The position numbers and the translations under genes are program-made. From Poritiphilus flavus (lineage in GTDB: Bacteria; Bacteroidota; Bacteroidia; Flavobacteriales; Flavobacteriaceae), in the NCBI RefSeq assembly GCF_009901585.1, contig NZ_WXYO01000001.1:558001-622000 (forward strand): a stretch of DNA of 64,000 bases, in the 5' to 3' direction. A model generated the notes under the pieces. It worked only from the letters and a program-made list of their open reading frames with translations, did no database searches and was not told the origin of the DNA. Below are positions 42,994-52,702 of the stretch, piece after piece. Position 1 is the stretch's first letter. Every line of letters starts with the position of its first letter.

Positions 42994-43542
42994 TCAGGCT
43001 TCCGGATTCTTATCCCGTATCCTTTTATAAAGCCTGATGCCCAGCATGAGCAATACCGCCAGCACCAGGATGCCCACGAGTCCGTAGATCCAGTTAAAAG
43101 CGCTTTTCAGCACAACTAAAAAGATCACCGCGAAGAGAATTAGTGTGGCTCCTTCATTCCAAATTCGCATAAATCTGGAGGTATAGCGGATGTCATCACG
43201 CTGCAATTGCTTGTAGATCTGATGCGTTCTTAGATGATACGCAAAGAGCAATACTACGAAGGCAAGTTTTACATGCATCCAACCCTGCGCCAGCCAGGAT
43301 GGCATCAATAGCAGCAACCATATGGCAAAGACCGTCGCAAGAATGGCGGAGGGCCAGGTGATGATGAACCACAAACGTTTAGACATTAATTTGAGTTGCT
43401 TACTAAGGATCTCTTTTTCCGGCGAGGCCTTCTCCGAGGCCTCAATATGATAGATAAACAGCCTTGGGATATAAAACAAGCCGGCAAACCAGGTGATCAC
43501 AAAAATGAGGTGAAGGGCTTTGATATAGTTGTAGTATTCCAT
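42994..43542 (-). CDS. hemJ: HemJ-like protoporphyrinogen oxidase (CopD/UPF0093 family)
   Basis: This 182-residue membrane protein has four or five hydrophobic segments. The start YIKALHLIFVITWFAGLFYIPRLFIYH, with conserved His11 and Arg, and the later WMHVKLAFVVLLFAYH match HemJ, which oxidises protoporphyrinogen IX in bacteria lacking HemG/HemY. The carboxyl tail is longer than in proteobacterial HemJ. Ferrochelatase and the first heme genes are elsewhere in the window (55.5 and 62-64 kb). Confidence 0.82.
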   Translation of the reverse strand: MEYYNYIKALHLIFVITWFAGLFYIPRLFIYHIEASEKASPEKEILSKQLKLMSKRLWFIITWPSAILATVFAIWLLLLMPSWLAQGWMHVKLAFVVLLFAYHLRTHQIYKQLQRDDIRYTSRFMRIWNEGATLILFAVIFLVVLKSAFNWIYGLVGILVLAVLLMLGIRLYKRIRDKNPEA

Positions 43543-43603
43543 AAGAAAGCAAGAAATGCGCTGCTAAGTTCCGTAAAACATGTCGCTTTTCCGAATCAGC
43601 AAC

Positions 43604-45388
43604 CTAATTTAATCGGGTAAGCTCTACCCAAAAAGGAAATATCCTTTTGGAACCAATACCATAAAAAGGAATGAGATCACATTCCAGATCCGGGAAATAT
43701 ACGTTTTCCATGATCAACTCATCCGTATCCTGATCTTCATTACGTTGTTGAGCTACTAAAGTATTTGCCTCCAGGACCATTCTACCTCCCGCCTGAATCG
43801 GTTTGATGAATTTAAATCTAATCTTGTAATAACCCTCTTTTATGGTAACGCGCCATTTACCAAATACCTCTTCCTGTGCCCATATCCCCCGGTCTCCTTC
43901 GGCATCATTTCTATTGAGTACTACCGCTTCCGATGCTGTTGCCCCGACAATTGCTCTGGGAGGGTCCACAAGGTTGGGAGAGCTGACGAGTTCCAGATAG
44001 GTTTTGTCCAAATCTTCCTTTAATTGTAAGGCCATGTCCTTCTGATCCTCAATCCGATTTTCCAACTCCCAGGGATCCGTTTTCAGATCGTAAAATTCAT
44101 AGTCCAGGATGTTTCCATCATGGTCCGTATTAGCCACCAGCTTTTGGTCTCCACGAACTAATGCCATATTATAATACCTTTCGGGATATTTTCTGGTCCA
44201 ATAGAAAAATAAGGGCCTTTCAGACCATTGCTGCTGTTCATTTGAGTTTAACAATGGTAACAAGCTTCGTCCGTCAATCCTTCTGTCGACCGGAAGTTCA
44301 AGTCCGCAAATTTCTGCCAAAGTGGGTAGTATATCCATATGGACCGCATTCGTACTAATGTCCTTATTTCCGTCGAACTTCGCCGGAAATCGCATATAAA
44401 AAGGCACGCGTACCCCACCTCTGTATACGCTTCCTTTACGGCCCCTCATGCCGGCCACGTATCTTCGCTGTTGCGGACCGTTATCCGTAAGGAAAATCAC
44501 GATAGTGTTTTCCGCAATACCAGACTCTTCCAGTTTGTCCAGTACTTTGCCCACATTATCATCAATATTGCTCACCATGGCATAAACCTTCCTGGCATCC
44601 TCCTTATCTTTCCTGGTCATCTTTGGAAAAGGCCCTTTAGGGTCAGCAAAGTCAGCGGAAGGATCTACGTTCCGGTACATTTGATTGTATTTCTCCGGAA
44701 CCTGCAAAGGGGTATGAGGCGCATTAAAAGAAAGGTAACAGAAAAAAGGACCCTCCTTATTCGCTTCAATAAAACTGATGGCTTCCTGGGCGAAAATATC
44801 GCTACAATAACCAGGATACGCCTGTTGTTTTCCGTTACGCCATAAAACCGGATCAAAATAACTGCGGTCTCCCTGAAACCAGGTGGTAAAATCCCCTACC
44901 TGACCCATTCCTCCGGACAAATGGATGACGGACTCATCGAATCCCTGATCCATAGGTCTGTGCGGGTAGACATCTCCTAAATGCCACTTTCCGAATATTC
45001 CGGTACGATATGATTTTTGCTTCAGCAACTCTGCTATAGTAATCTCAGAAGATGCCATATTCGCGCCTCCGTTGTAGGTATCCCTAACTCCGGTCCTTAA
45101 GGAATAACGCCCGGTCATAAGGCTTGCCCTGGTTGGGGCACAAACCGGTGAGACGTAAAAGTTTGTAAAGCGGATACTCTCCCTGGCAAAAGCGTCCAAG
45201 ACCGGGGTTTTGATATGAGGATTCCCTGTAACGCCCAGATCCCCATAACCCTGATCGTCAGTAATAATCACCAGAACATTAGGGCTGGACTGACTCTGCC
45301 CGAAAGTCACAGAGTGAAAGAGGAGAACCAAAAACAGTCGGACGGTATTTTTTAGCGAAAGATAATTTTCGGTGCCAGTTTGAGTCAT
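43604..45388 (-). CDS. Sulfatase (formylglycine type)
   Basis: This 594-residue exported enzyme has a hydrophobic segment (about 16-30) serving as signal. The active-site motif CAPTRASLMTGRY has Cys83, which a maturase converts to formylglycine. Metal ligands include Asp44/Asp45 (IITDDQGYGD) and DNG in IFLTDNGPQ. Such enzymes remove sulfate esters from marine polysaccharides. The last 150 residues carry an extra beta domain, as in family S1 members of this length. It is 11 bases after the BNR-repeat gene, and a maturase gene is not in this window. Confidence 0.9.
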   Translation of the reverse strand: MTQTGTENYLSLKNTVRLFLVLLFHSVTFGQSQSSPNVLVIITDDQGYGDLGVTGNPHIKTPVLDAFARESIRFTNFYVSPVCAPTRASLMTGRYSLRTGVRDTYNGGANMASSEITIAELLKQKSYRTGIFGKWHLGDVYPHRPMDQGFDESVIHLSGGMGQVGDFTTWFQGDRSYFDPVLWRNGKQQAYPGYCSDIFAQEAISFIEANKEGPFFCYLSFNAPHTPLQVPEKYNQMYRNVDPSADFADPKGPFPKMTRKDKEDARKVYAMVSNIDDNVGKVLDKLEESGIAENTIVIFLTDNGPQQRRYVAGMRGRKGSVYRGGVRVPFYMRFPAKFDGNKDISTNAVHMDILPTLAEICGLELPVDRRIDGRSLLPLLNSNEQQQWSERPLFFYWTRKYPERYYNMALVRGDQKLVANTDHDGNILDYEFYDLKTDPWELENRIEDQKDMALQLKEDLDKTYLELVSSPNLVDPPRAIVGATASEAVVLNRNDAEGDRGIWAQEEVFGKWRVTIKEGYYKIRFKFIKPIQAGGRMVLEANTLVAQQRNEDQDTDELIMENVYFPDLECDLIPFYGIGSKRIFPFWVELTRLN

Positions 45389-45399
45389 TTTTCTGAAGT

Positions 45400-48300
45400 T
45401 TATTTCACAAACAAGTAGTTTAGGTTCAATTCGTTAAAGGATCTATTGAAAGCAGAGATCTCATCGTCTACCATTGCGTCAAAGGCTTTTAGTTGTTCGT
45501 TTATCTTAGCCGTCAATTCGTTCTTCACTGCAATATCCTGATCGGTTGGTGGAAAATCGTCCAGCGATACCAGGCTATTCAAATGCCCTAATTTATTGGT
45601 CAGGCGGATCGGAAAATTAAGAGGATCCTGCCGGCTTCGGTTCTTGGTTTGATACAAGGCCTTTTCTATTGTTCCGAAATCCGTTTTCATTTTTTTAGCC
45701 TTTTCTACAAGCTCTTTGGTTTCCTCATTATTCTCATATTGCTTGATGAAGGCATCCAGTTTTTCTGTTACTTTTCGGATCTTTTTTATGGATTGATGAG
45801 CCTTGTCTACGGTATTGTTGATGTCCGAAATGAAGTCGTACTGTTTTTGCATATCGGTCACTGATACTTCAGCTCTTGGATCCGGGAGGATCTTAAATCG
45901 CTGCGAGCTGCTTTGGTCATTTACCTTCAAATGCACCACGTATTCCCCGGGAACGGCCTTTGCCCCTTCCAGGTTTGCCCACCAAAGGACCATCCCCTTG
46001 AGCTTTTCCGCTCCCTTTCCTCTGGTATCCCAAACATGGGTATTGCCTCCCTTGGCCACCTTTAGTTTTTTATCCTTTTTCTTTGAGGCCCTGGAAAAAT
46101 GCCCCAGGGTATCTCCTGAAACCGTTGTATAGGTAAGCGATACACTGTCTTTTTCCTGTAGATCCTTGAGGAAGAAATGAGACACTACCCCGTTTGGATG
46201 ATTTTGCCCGGCCGTTTTGGACGGTTTTTCCGCAGCACTCCCCTTGGTACGGTAAGCGTCTTTCGGTTTGAAAAGGAAGCTTGCCGAGGTCTTCATGGAA
46301 TCGTCCAATTGATGCAATACTGTAAGATCATCAATGATCCATACACTTCGGCCCTGGGTGGCGACCACCAGGTTGTCATTCTTCAATGCCAGATCGGTAA
46401 TAGGGACAATGGGCAAATTCAATTGAAAGGGTTGCCAACTGGCTCCATCATTAAAGGAAATATACATACCGGTCTCTGTTCCTGCATATAACAATCCTTG
46501 TTTTTTAGGGTCTTCCCGAAGCACTCTTGTAAAGTGTTCCCCGTTTATACCATTCGTAATCTTTGTCCAGGTTTGGCCGTAATCCGTTGTTTTATACAAA
46601 TAAGGTTTAAAGTCTCCTAGTTTGTAACGTGTTGCGGCGACGTAGCAGGTTCCCTCGTCATATGCTGAAGGTTCAATGCTATTGATCATATTCCATTCCG
46701 GCATATTCGCAGGTGTCACATTTTCCCAGTTGGCACCTCCGTCACGGGTCAGATGAATAAGTCCATCGTCACTACCAACCCACATCAGACCCTCCTTTAA
46801 AGGACTTTCATTAGCCGCAAAAATGGTGCAGTAATATTCCACACCCGTATTGTCCTGAGTAATTGGCCCTCCGCTGGATACCAATTTGTCTGGATCGTTA
46901 CGGGTAAGGTCGCCACTTAACAATTGCCAGCTCTGGCCCTCATTGGTGCTCATGTGTACGTGATTGGAAAAGGTATATAGCTTTTTCGGATCGTGTTTAC
47001 TGAACAGTATGGGGAAATTCCATTGGAATCGATATTTCATGCCTTCTGCTCCGTAGCCCATGGGATTATCCGGCCAGACGTTGATTCCCCGGACGGTATT
47101 ATTGTCGTGATTAACCCTGGTCAGAAATCCTCCGTAGCTTCCGCCATACACGATTTCATTGTTCGTTGGATCTATCGCGATATGCGCAGACTCGCCTCCA
47201 GCGGTTGGTTCCCAATCATCTTCATCTATACTTCCTCCGTCTGAGCGGTGTTTAATCCGAACTGTGGAATTGTCTTGCTGAGCCACGTAAATACGATACG
47301 GGAAAGCATTATCCGTAGTTACCCTGTAAAACTGCGCTGTAGGTTGATTGTAATAAGTACTCCAAGTCTCGCCACCATCATAACTGACCTGTGCGCCACC
47401 ATCATCCCCGATTACCATTCTGTTTGAATTTTCCGGAGCGATCCAAAGGTCATGATGATCACCGTGTGGTGCATTAAAAGTCTCAAAAGTCTTGCCCCCA
47501 TCCGTAGATCTGTGGTAACGAACGTTGAGAACATACACCTTGTCCACATCTTCGGTGTCCGCATATACCCGCGTATAATACCAGGCTCGTTGCCGCAATT
47601 TGCGTTCGCTGTTAACCTGGGTCCATTTCTTTCCGCCATCCTCACTTCTGTAAAGCCCTCCTTTTTCTTTATTCTCCACGATGGCCCATAACCGTTGTGA
47701 GTTTTTGGGCGACACTGTGACTCCGATAATGCCTAAAGTATCTTTTGGAAATCCTTCGTTTTTAGATATTTCTTTCCAGGTTTCTCCGCTGTCCGTACTC
47801 TTCCAAAGGGCAGAGCCATCACCCCCGCTGCTAAGACTATAGGGAGTCCTTTGGGCCCTCCAGGTTGATGCGTAAATGATCCTTGGGTTGTTAGGGTCCA
47901 GCACCAGGTCTACGGCTCCGGCCTGCTGATTTACAAAAAGGGTCTTGCGCCAGGTTTTCCCGCCATCGGTGCTCTTATATACCCCTCTATCCTCAGTGGG
48001 TTTATAGATATTCCCAAGCACTGCAGCGTAGACTATATTGTGATCCCTGGGGTGAATTCTGATTCGGGGTACATGACGACTTTTCTCGAGCCCTGCCGAA
48101 GTCCAGGTCTTCCCGGCGTCTTCGGTTTTCCAAACCCCGTATCCTGAGGACACATTTCCTCTTAGTGTTTTTTCACCACCTCCGACATAAATAACGTTTG
48201 GGTCGCTTTGAGAAACCTCTACGGCCCCGATACTACCCCCAAAATAGCCATCCGAAATGTTTTCCCAGTGGCGCCCTCCGTCTGTAGTCTTCCAGACCCC

Positions 48301-48531
48301 GCCTCCTGTTGCTCCAAAGTAAAAGAGATTGGGTTCTCCGGGAACCCCGGTTACGGCAGCAGACCTACCTCCTCTAAAGGGACCTACCAAACGGTATTTT
48401 AGACTGGAATACAGGCTTTCCTGGTAAGGGTTAGTAATGGTGCTTCGCTTTTTTCTCTGTGCCTGGGTTGATAGCGGTAAGCACAATAAAACCAGGGTCA
48501 GCATCACTAGGCCGGAGTAGTATTTTTTCAT
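45400..48531 (-). CDS. Large exported BNR/VPS10-like beta-propeller protein
   Basis: This 1043-residue protein has a signal peptide (1-24). About nine propeller repeats of the type GGGVWKTTDGGRHWENI, YGVWKTEDAGKTW and GVYKSTDGGKTW fill residues 60-720; the Asp-box S-x-D-x-G-x-T-W repeats mark BNR/sortilin-type propellers. A beta-sandwich region and a helical C terminus follow. Homologues are labelled glycosyl hydrolase or VPS10 domain proteins, but no activity has been shown. It precedes the sulfatase by 11 bases. Confidence 0.82.
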   Translation of the reverse strand: MKKYYSGLVMLTLVLLCLPLSTQAQRKKRSTITNPYQESLYSSLKYRLVGPFRGGRSAAVTGVPGEPNLFYFGATGGGVWKTTDGGRHWENISDGYFGGSIGAVEVSQSDPNVIYVGGGEKTLRGNVSSGYGVWKTEDAGKTWTSAGLEKSRHVPRIRIHPRDHNIVYAAVLGNIYKPTEDRGVYKSTDGGKTWRKTLFVNQQAGAVDLVLDPNNPRIIYASTWRAQRTPYSLSSGGDGSALWKSTDSGETWKEISKNEGFPKDTLGIIGVTVSPKNSQRLWAIVENKEKGGLYRSEDGGKKWTQVNSERKLRQRAWYYTRVYADTEDVDKVYVLNVRYHRSTDGGKTFETFNAPHGDHHDLWIAPENSNRMVIGDDGGAQVSYDGGETWSTYYNQPTAQFYRVTTDNAFPYRIYVAQQDNSTVRIKHRSDGGSIDEDDWEPTAGGESAHIAIDPTNNEIVYGGSYGGFLTRVNHDNNTVRGINVWPDNPMGYGAEGMKYRFQWNFPILFSKHDPKKLYTFSNHVHMSTNEGQSWQLLSGDLTRNDPDKLVSSGGPITQDNTGVEYYCTIFAANESPLKEGLMWVGSDDGLIHLTRDGGANWENVTPANMPEWNMINSIEPSAYDEGTCYVAATRYKLGDFKPYLYKTTDYGQTWTKITNGINGEHFTRVLREDPKKQGLLYAGTETGMYISFNDGASWQPFQLNLPIVPITDLALKNDNLVVATQGRSVWIIDDLTVLHQLDDSMKTSASFLFKPKDAYRTKGSAAEKPSKTAGQNHPNGVVSHFFLKDLQEKDSVSLTYTTVSGDTLGHFSRASKKKDKKLKVAKGGNTHVWDTRGKGAEKLKGMVLWWANLEGAKAVPGEYVVHLKVNDQSSSQRFKILPDPRAEVSVTDMQKQYDFISDINNTVDKAHQSIKKIRKVTEKLDAFIKQYENNEETKELVEKAKKMKTDFGTIEKALYQTKNRSRQDPLNFPIRLTNKLGHLNSLVSLDDFPPTDQDIAVKNELTAKINEQLKAFDAMVDDEISAFNRSFNELNLNYLFVK

Positions 48532-48730
48532 GTTTAGATTTTTGAATTAGTCCAGCTTAAATGTAGGGAATGTTTTTTAGTTGACCTCAGCAGGAAATTC
48601 AAAAGTTATTGTTGCAGCAGACATTTTCCGGCAGTATGATTTTTGCTGATTTGTGATGAGAGTGCTACGCAAAAGTTTTAGTACTTTTAAGCAAGTGGGA
48701 ATCCTATCTGAAAACTAGTATTGCGAAACG

Positions 48731-50929
48731 ATGAAAAACAATTTTATGCGAACCGGGCTCGTGTTTATCATCATTTCACTCCTTTTCCTATTAGCTTGTG
48801 AACAGCGAGAAGATAAAAAGGCCTTACTGGAGGCCATCTCAGTCAATCCGGATTACAGTTCCTGGTCTCACTATCTGGGCGATCCTAAGAGAACACATTA
48901 TTCCGTTTTGCAGGAAATTGATACTACAAATGCGAGCGAATTAAAAATCGCCTGGCAATACCAAAGTGGCGAATTGGAGGAAGGCAGAAATACCCAGATA
49001 CAAACAAATCCACTCATACTGGGAGACCAGCTTTACGGCATATCACCTACAAATTCACTTTTTGCGATAAAGGCAGATACCGGGCAGTTTCTTTGGGAGT
49101 TTAAACCCGAAGCAGCGGATCAGACGGGCCTTGGGCTGAGTCGTGGAATGCTGTATTGGCCTGGAGAAATGCCAGAGGACGAAAGACTGTTTTACGCTTC
49201 CGGACCCAGGTTATACGCCCTGAGTCCGCAAACAGGATCTATAGTAGAGACTTTTGGAGACGGGGGTAGTATAGATCTTCGTGAGGGCCTGGGAAGACCA
49301 GCTGATAAATTACCATTGGTAATGACAACACCAGGGGTGGTTTTTCAGGACTATATTATACTTGGTCATCGCACTTCGGAGTCTCCGGGTGCCGCTCCGG
49401 GACATATAAGGGCTTTTAATGCCAAGACCGGAAAGCAGGAGTGGATCTTTCACACCATACCCCAACCAGGTGAATTCGGCTATGAAACCTGGCCTGAAGA
49501 AGCCTACAAAACCACAGGAGGAGCAAACAACTGGGCTGGAATGGCCCTGGATGAGGCCAATGGATTAGTTTTTATTCCGACCGGTTCCGCGGCCTTCGAT
49601 TGGTATGGAGGTGACAGGTTAGGAGATAATCTTTTTGCCAATACCCTATTGGCCCTTAAGGCAGACAGCGGGGAAAGGGTATGGCATTACCAGTTTGTAA
49701 AACACGACGTTTGGGACCGGGACCTTCCAGCTCCTCCTAACCTATTGACGGTAGAAATGGACGGTAAACTGATCCCGGCTGTCGCCCAGGTTACCAAAAG
49801 CGGACATATCTTTGTATTCGACCGGTTAACTGGAACACCGCTGTTTCCTATTGAGGAAAAGACCTATCCTGCCACCAAACTGGAAGGAGATCAGACGGCG
49901 CCCTCTCAGAGCCTCCCTGTGAAACCTCTCCCGTTTGCCAGACAGATGCTGACAGAAGCTGACCTTTATGCACCGGAAAGACCTGCATTTGTTGACGATT
50001 TCATAGATAAGGATCAGAATATCAGCCCCCCAACCGTAAGTGAAAAATTAGCTTCTGTAACTTCCGAAGGTCAATTCATCCCCATAGATACGCGCGGGGT
50101 GATTCTGTACCCGGGGGCCGACGGCGGTGCGGAATGGGGCGGCGCCGCTGTTGATCCCAGAAATGGGGTCATGTATGTGAATGCCAATGAAATGGCCTGG
50201 ATTGTTCGTATGGCCAAGGTTGGTGAAAAAGATGGCAAAAGGCTTAGCAAAGGGGCTACCTTAACGCAGATCCATTGCGCTCGCTGTCACGGAGGAGACC
50301 TGCAAGGCCTCGGAGCTATACCGGAATTGCAAAATGTAAAAGACCGCCTTTCCAGGGAAGCGATCTCAGAGATAATTCACAATGGAAAAGGTGCGATGCC
50401 GGCAATGCCAAACCTCAACGAGGATGAGCTGGCAAGCATCTCAGCATTCATAAAAGGAATTGAAGAACCTGAAATATCAGATCACAGGGCCGAAGATACC
50501 CCAGAGCTACCCTATGCCATGGTTGGATTTGGCCGGTTTAAGGATGACAGAGGTTACCCGGTTGTGAAACCGCCCTGGGGGACACTCAACGCCATCGACC
50601 TGAATACCGGTGAATACCTGTGGAAAGTCCCGCTAGGGAATGAAGAGAAATTGAATGATCCTGAGTATCCCGAATCTGGTACAGAGAATTACGGCGGTCC
50701 GGTTATTACCGCAGGGGGAGTCCTTTTTATCGGTGCCACAAAAGACGAAAAGTTCAGGGTCTTTAATATGAGAACGGGAGAAAAACTCTGGGAAACCGAT
50801 TTGCCGGCAGGAGGTTATGCGACCCCGGCGACCTATGAGGTCAACGGGAAACAATACGTGGTCATAGCCTGTGGGGGAGGGAAAATGGGAACCCCTTCAG
50901 GAGCTGCTTACGTAGCTTTCTCATTATAA
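48731..50929 (+). CDS. PQQ-dependent dehydrogenase with cytochrome c domain
   Basis: This 732-residue lipoprotein (LLAC, near residue 23) has an eight-bladed quinoprotein propeller (about 45-460), with WQYQSG, GKQEWIFHTIPQPGEFGYETW, NNWAGMALDEANGLVFIPTGSA and VFDRLTGTPLF. A heme c motif CARCH (516-520) forms a small cytochrome domain before the final blade. The enzyme oxidises an alcohol or aldose with PQQ and passes electrons to its own heme. Similar to quinoprotein glucose dehydrogenases of the GcdB kind. A PQQ synthesis cluster is not in this window. Confidence 0.88.
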   Translation: MKNNFMRTGLVFIIISLLFLLACEQREDKKALLEAISVNPDYSSWSHYLGDPKRTHYSVLQEIDTTNASELKIAWQYQSGELEEGRNTQIQTNPLILGDQLYGISPTNSLFAIKADTGQFLWEFKPEAADQTGLGLSRGMLYWPGEMPEDERLFYASGPRLYALSPQTGSIVETFGDGGSIDLREGLGRPADKLPLVMTTPGVVFQDYIILGHRTSESPGAAPGHIRAFNAKTGKQEWIFHTIPQPGEFGYETWPEEAYKTTGGANNWAGMALDEANGLVFIPTGSAAFDWYGGDRLGDNLFANTLLALKADSGERVWHYQFVKHDVWDRDLPAPPNLLTVEMDGKLIPAVAQVTKSGHIFVFDRLTGTPLFPIEEKTYPATKLEGDQTAPSQSLPVKPLPFARQMLTEADLYAPERPAFVDDFIDKDQNISPPTVSEKLASVTSEGQFIPIDTRGVILYPGADGGAEWGGAAVDPRNGVMYVNANEMAWIVRMAKVGEKDGKRLSKGATLTQIHCARCHGGDLQGLGAIPELQNVKDRLSREAISEIIHNGKGAMPAMPNLNEDELASISAFIKGIEEPEISDHRAEDTPELPYAMVGFGRFKDDRGYPVVKPPWGTLNAIDLNTGEYLWKVPLGNEEKLNDPEYPESGTENYGGPVITAGGVLFIGATKDEKFRVFNMRTGEKLWETDLPAGGYATPATYEVNGKQYVVIACGGGKMGTPSGAAYVAFSL

Positions 50930-50992
50930 GTAAGTAACTGTAAATCAACATAAAAGACAGAAGTAATTATCCATATAATCTAAAGACACAAT

Positions 50993-52687
50993 ATGAAAAT
51001 ACCTATTAGTATATTATTGGTGATATTAGCCGTTAACCTTGTTTCAGCACAAGACCGTATCACCGGGGAATTGAGCGCAACCCGCTCTGAGGTTTTGGCG
51101 CAAAACGGCATGGTAGCCACTAGTCATCCGCTTGCAACTCAAGTTGGACTGGATGTCTTAAAAGCTGGTGGCAATGCGGTGGATGCTGCTATTGCAGCCA
51201 ACGCCGCCCTGGGTTTAATGGAACCTACGGGTTGCGGCATTGGTGGGGACCTGTTCGCCATTGTATGGGATGCCAAAACACAAAAACTCTACGGACTAAA
51301 TGCAAGCGGTCGATCGCCCGGGAGTCTTAAATTGGCGTACTTTGAAAAGGAAGGCATGGATGAGATCCCCTCCCTCGGGCCTCTTCCGGTTAGTGTTCCC
51401 GGAGCAGTGGATGGCTGGTTTGAGTTACACGGGAAGTTCGGATCCCAACCTATGGAGCAACTGCTACAACCCGCCATAGCCTATGCTGAAAAAGGCTTTC
51501 CCTTAACGGAACTGATCGCGTGGTATATGCAACGCTCTATCCCATACTACCAAAGTCAGGGATTCCCGAATATTGCGGAGACCTATATCGCACAGAACAA
51601 CAATAAACTCCCGGCAGAAGGAGCGGTTTACAGGAACCCGTATCTGGCGGAAACCTATAAAAAGATCGCAAAGGGTGGACGGGATGCTTTCTACAAAGGT
51701 GAAGTAGCCAGGACCATCGCGGATTTTATGAAATCCCAGGGCGGATTTCTTTCTGTAAAGGACCTTGCGGATCACAGGTCTGAATGGGTAGAACCGATCT
51801 CAGTAAACTATCGCGGGTACGATGTATGGGAACTTCCACCGAACGGACAGGGAATTGCGGCCTTACAGATGCTGAAGATCTTAGAGGGTTATGATTTTTC
51901 AAACATAGAATTCGGAAGTGCAGAACACCTGCATCTCTTCACCGAAGCCAAAAAACTAGCGTTTGAAGACAGGGCAAAGTATTATGCTGACATGGATTTT
52001 GCAGAGGTCCCGGTCGCCGAATTGATATCGGAAGACTATGCCAATAAACGAAGGGAATTAATTAAGGATCGCGCCAGCACCTACAAGGCCGGGGAAATAA
52101 GTGTAGGTGAGACCATTTACATGACAGCGGCCGATAAGGATGGGAATATGATCTCACTCATTCAAAGCAACTATATGGGAATGGGTTCAGGTCTTGTACC
52201 TCCCCAGCTGGGCTTTATGTTGCAGAACCGGGGGAAATTATTCAGCCTGAAAAAAGGACAGGCCAATACGTATGCCCCGGAAAAAAGGCCCTTCCATACC
52301 ATAATTCCGGCTTTTATTACGAAAGACGGAAAGCCCTATGTTAGTTTTGGGGTGATGGGAGGTGATTTCCAGCCTCAGGGTCACACCCAGATAGTCATGA
52401 ACCTGATCGATTTTGGGATGAATCTACAGGAAGCCGGGGATGCTCCGCGTTGGGACCATAGCGGGGGCTCCAGCCCTATCGGTACGGGAAAAGAAGGTAG
52501 AGGCACGGTACGTGTGGAATCCGGCATACCCTATAAAACGATTCGCGGCCTTATGGGCCGGGGCCATTCCGTAGGATTCACCAGAGGTTCCTATGGAGGT
52601 TATCAGGCCATTTTATGGGATGATGAGAACAAGGTGTACCACGGGGCCTCTGAAAGCAGGAAGGACGGCATGGCAGCCGGATATTAA
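50993..52687 (+). CDS. Gamma-glutamyltransferase family protein (YwrD type)
   Basis: This 564-residue exported protein has a signal peptide ending SAQ. The N-terminal half has MVATSHPLATQVGLDVLKAGGNAVDAAIAAN and GLMEPTGCGIGGDLFAIVWD. The self-cleavage nucleophile is probably Thr374 in ETIYMTAADKDGN, where the usual TTH is TIY. FGVMGGDFQPQGHTQIVMN replaces the GGS block of classical GGT, which places it in the YwrD-like group. It is 63 bases after the dehydrogenase gene and 15 before the glycosyltransferase gene. Confidence 0.85.
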   Translation: MKIPISILLVILAVNLVSAQDRITGELSATRSEVLAQNGMVATSHPLATQVGLDVLKAGGNAVDAAIAANAALGLMEPTGCGIGGDLFAIVWDAKTQKLYGLNASGRSPGSLKLAYFEKEGMDEIPSLGPLPVSVPGAVDGWFELHGKFGSQPMEQLLQPAIAYAEKGFPLTELIAWYMQRSIPYYQSQGFPNIAETYIAQNNNKLPAEGAVYRNPYLAETYKKIAKGGRDAFYKGEVARTIADFMKSQGGFLSVKDLADHRSEWVEPISVNYRGYDVWELPPNGQGIAALQMLKILEGYDFSNIEFGSAEHLHLFTEAKKLAFEDRAKYYADMDFAEVPVAELISEDYANKRRELIKDRASTYKAGEISVGETIYMTAADKDGNMISLIQSNYMGMGSGLVPPQLGFMLQNRGKLFSLKKGQANTYAPEKRPFHTIIPAFITKDGKPYVSFGVMGGDFQPQGHTQIVMNLIDFGMNLQEAGDAPRWDHSGGSSPIGTGKEGRGTVRVESGIPYKTIRGLMGRGHSVGFTRGSYGGYQAILWDDENKVYHGASESRKDGMAAGY

Positions 52688-52702
52688 AGAAAAAACCAAT
52701 TT

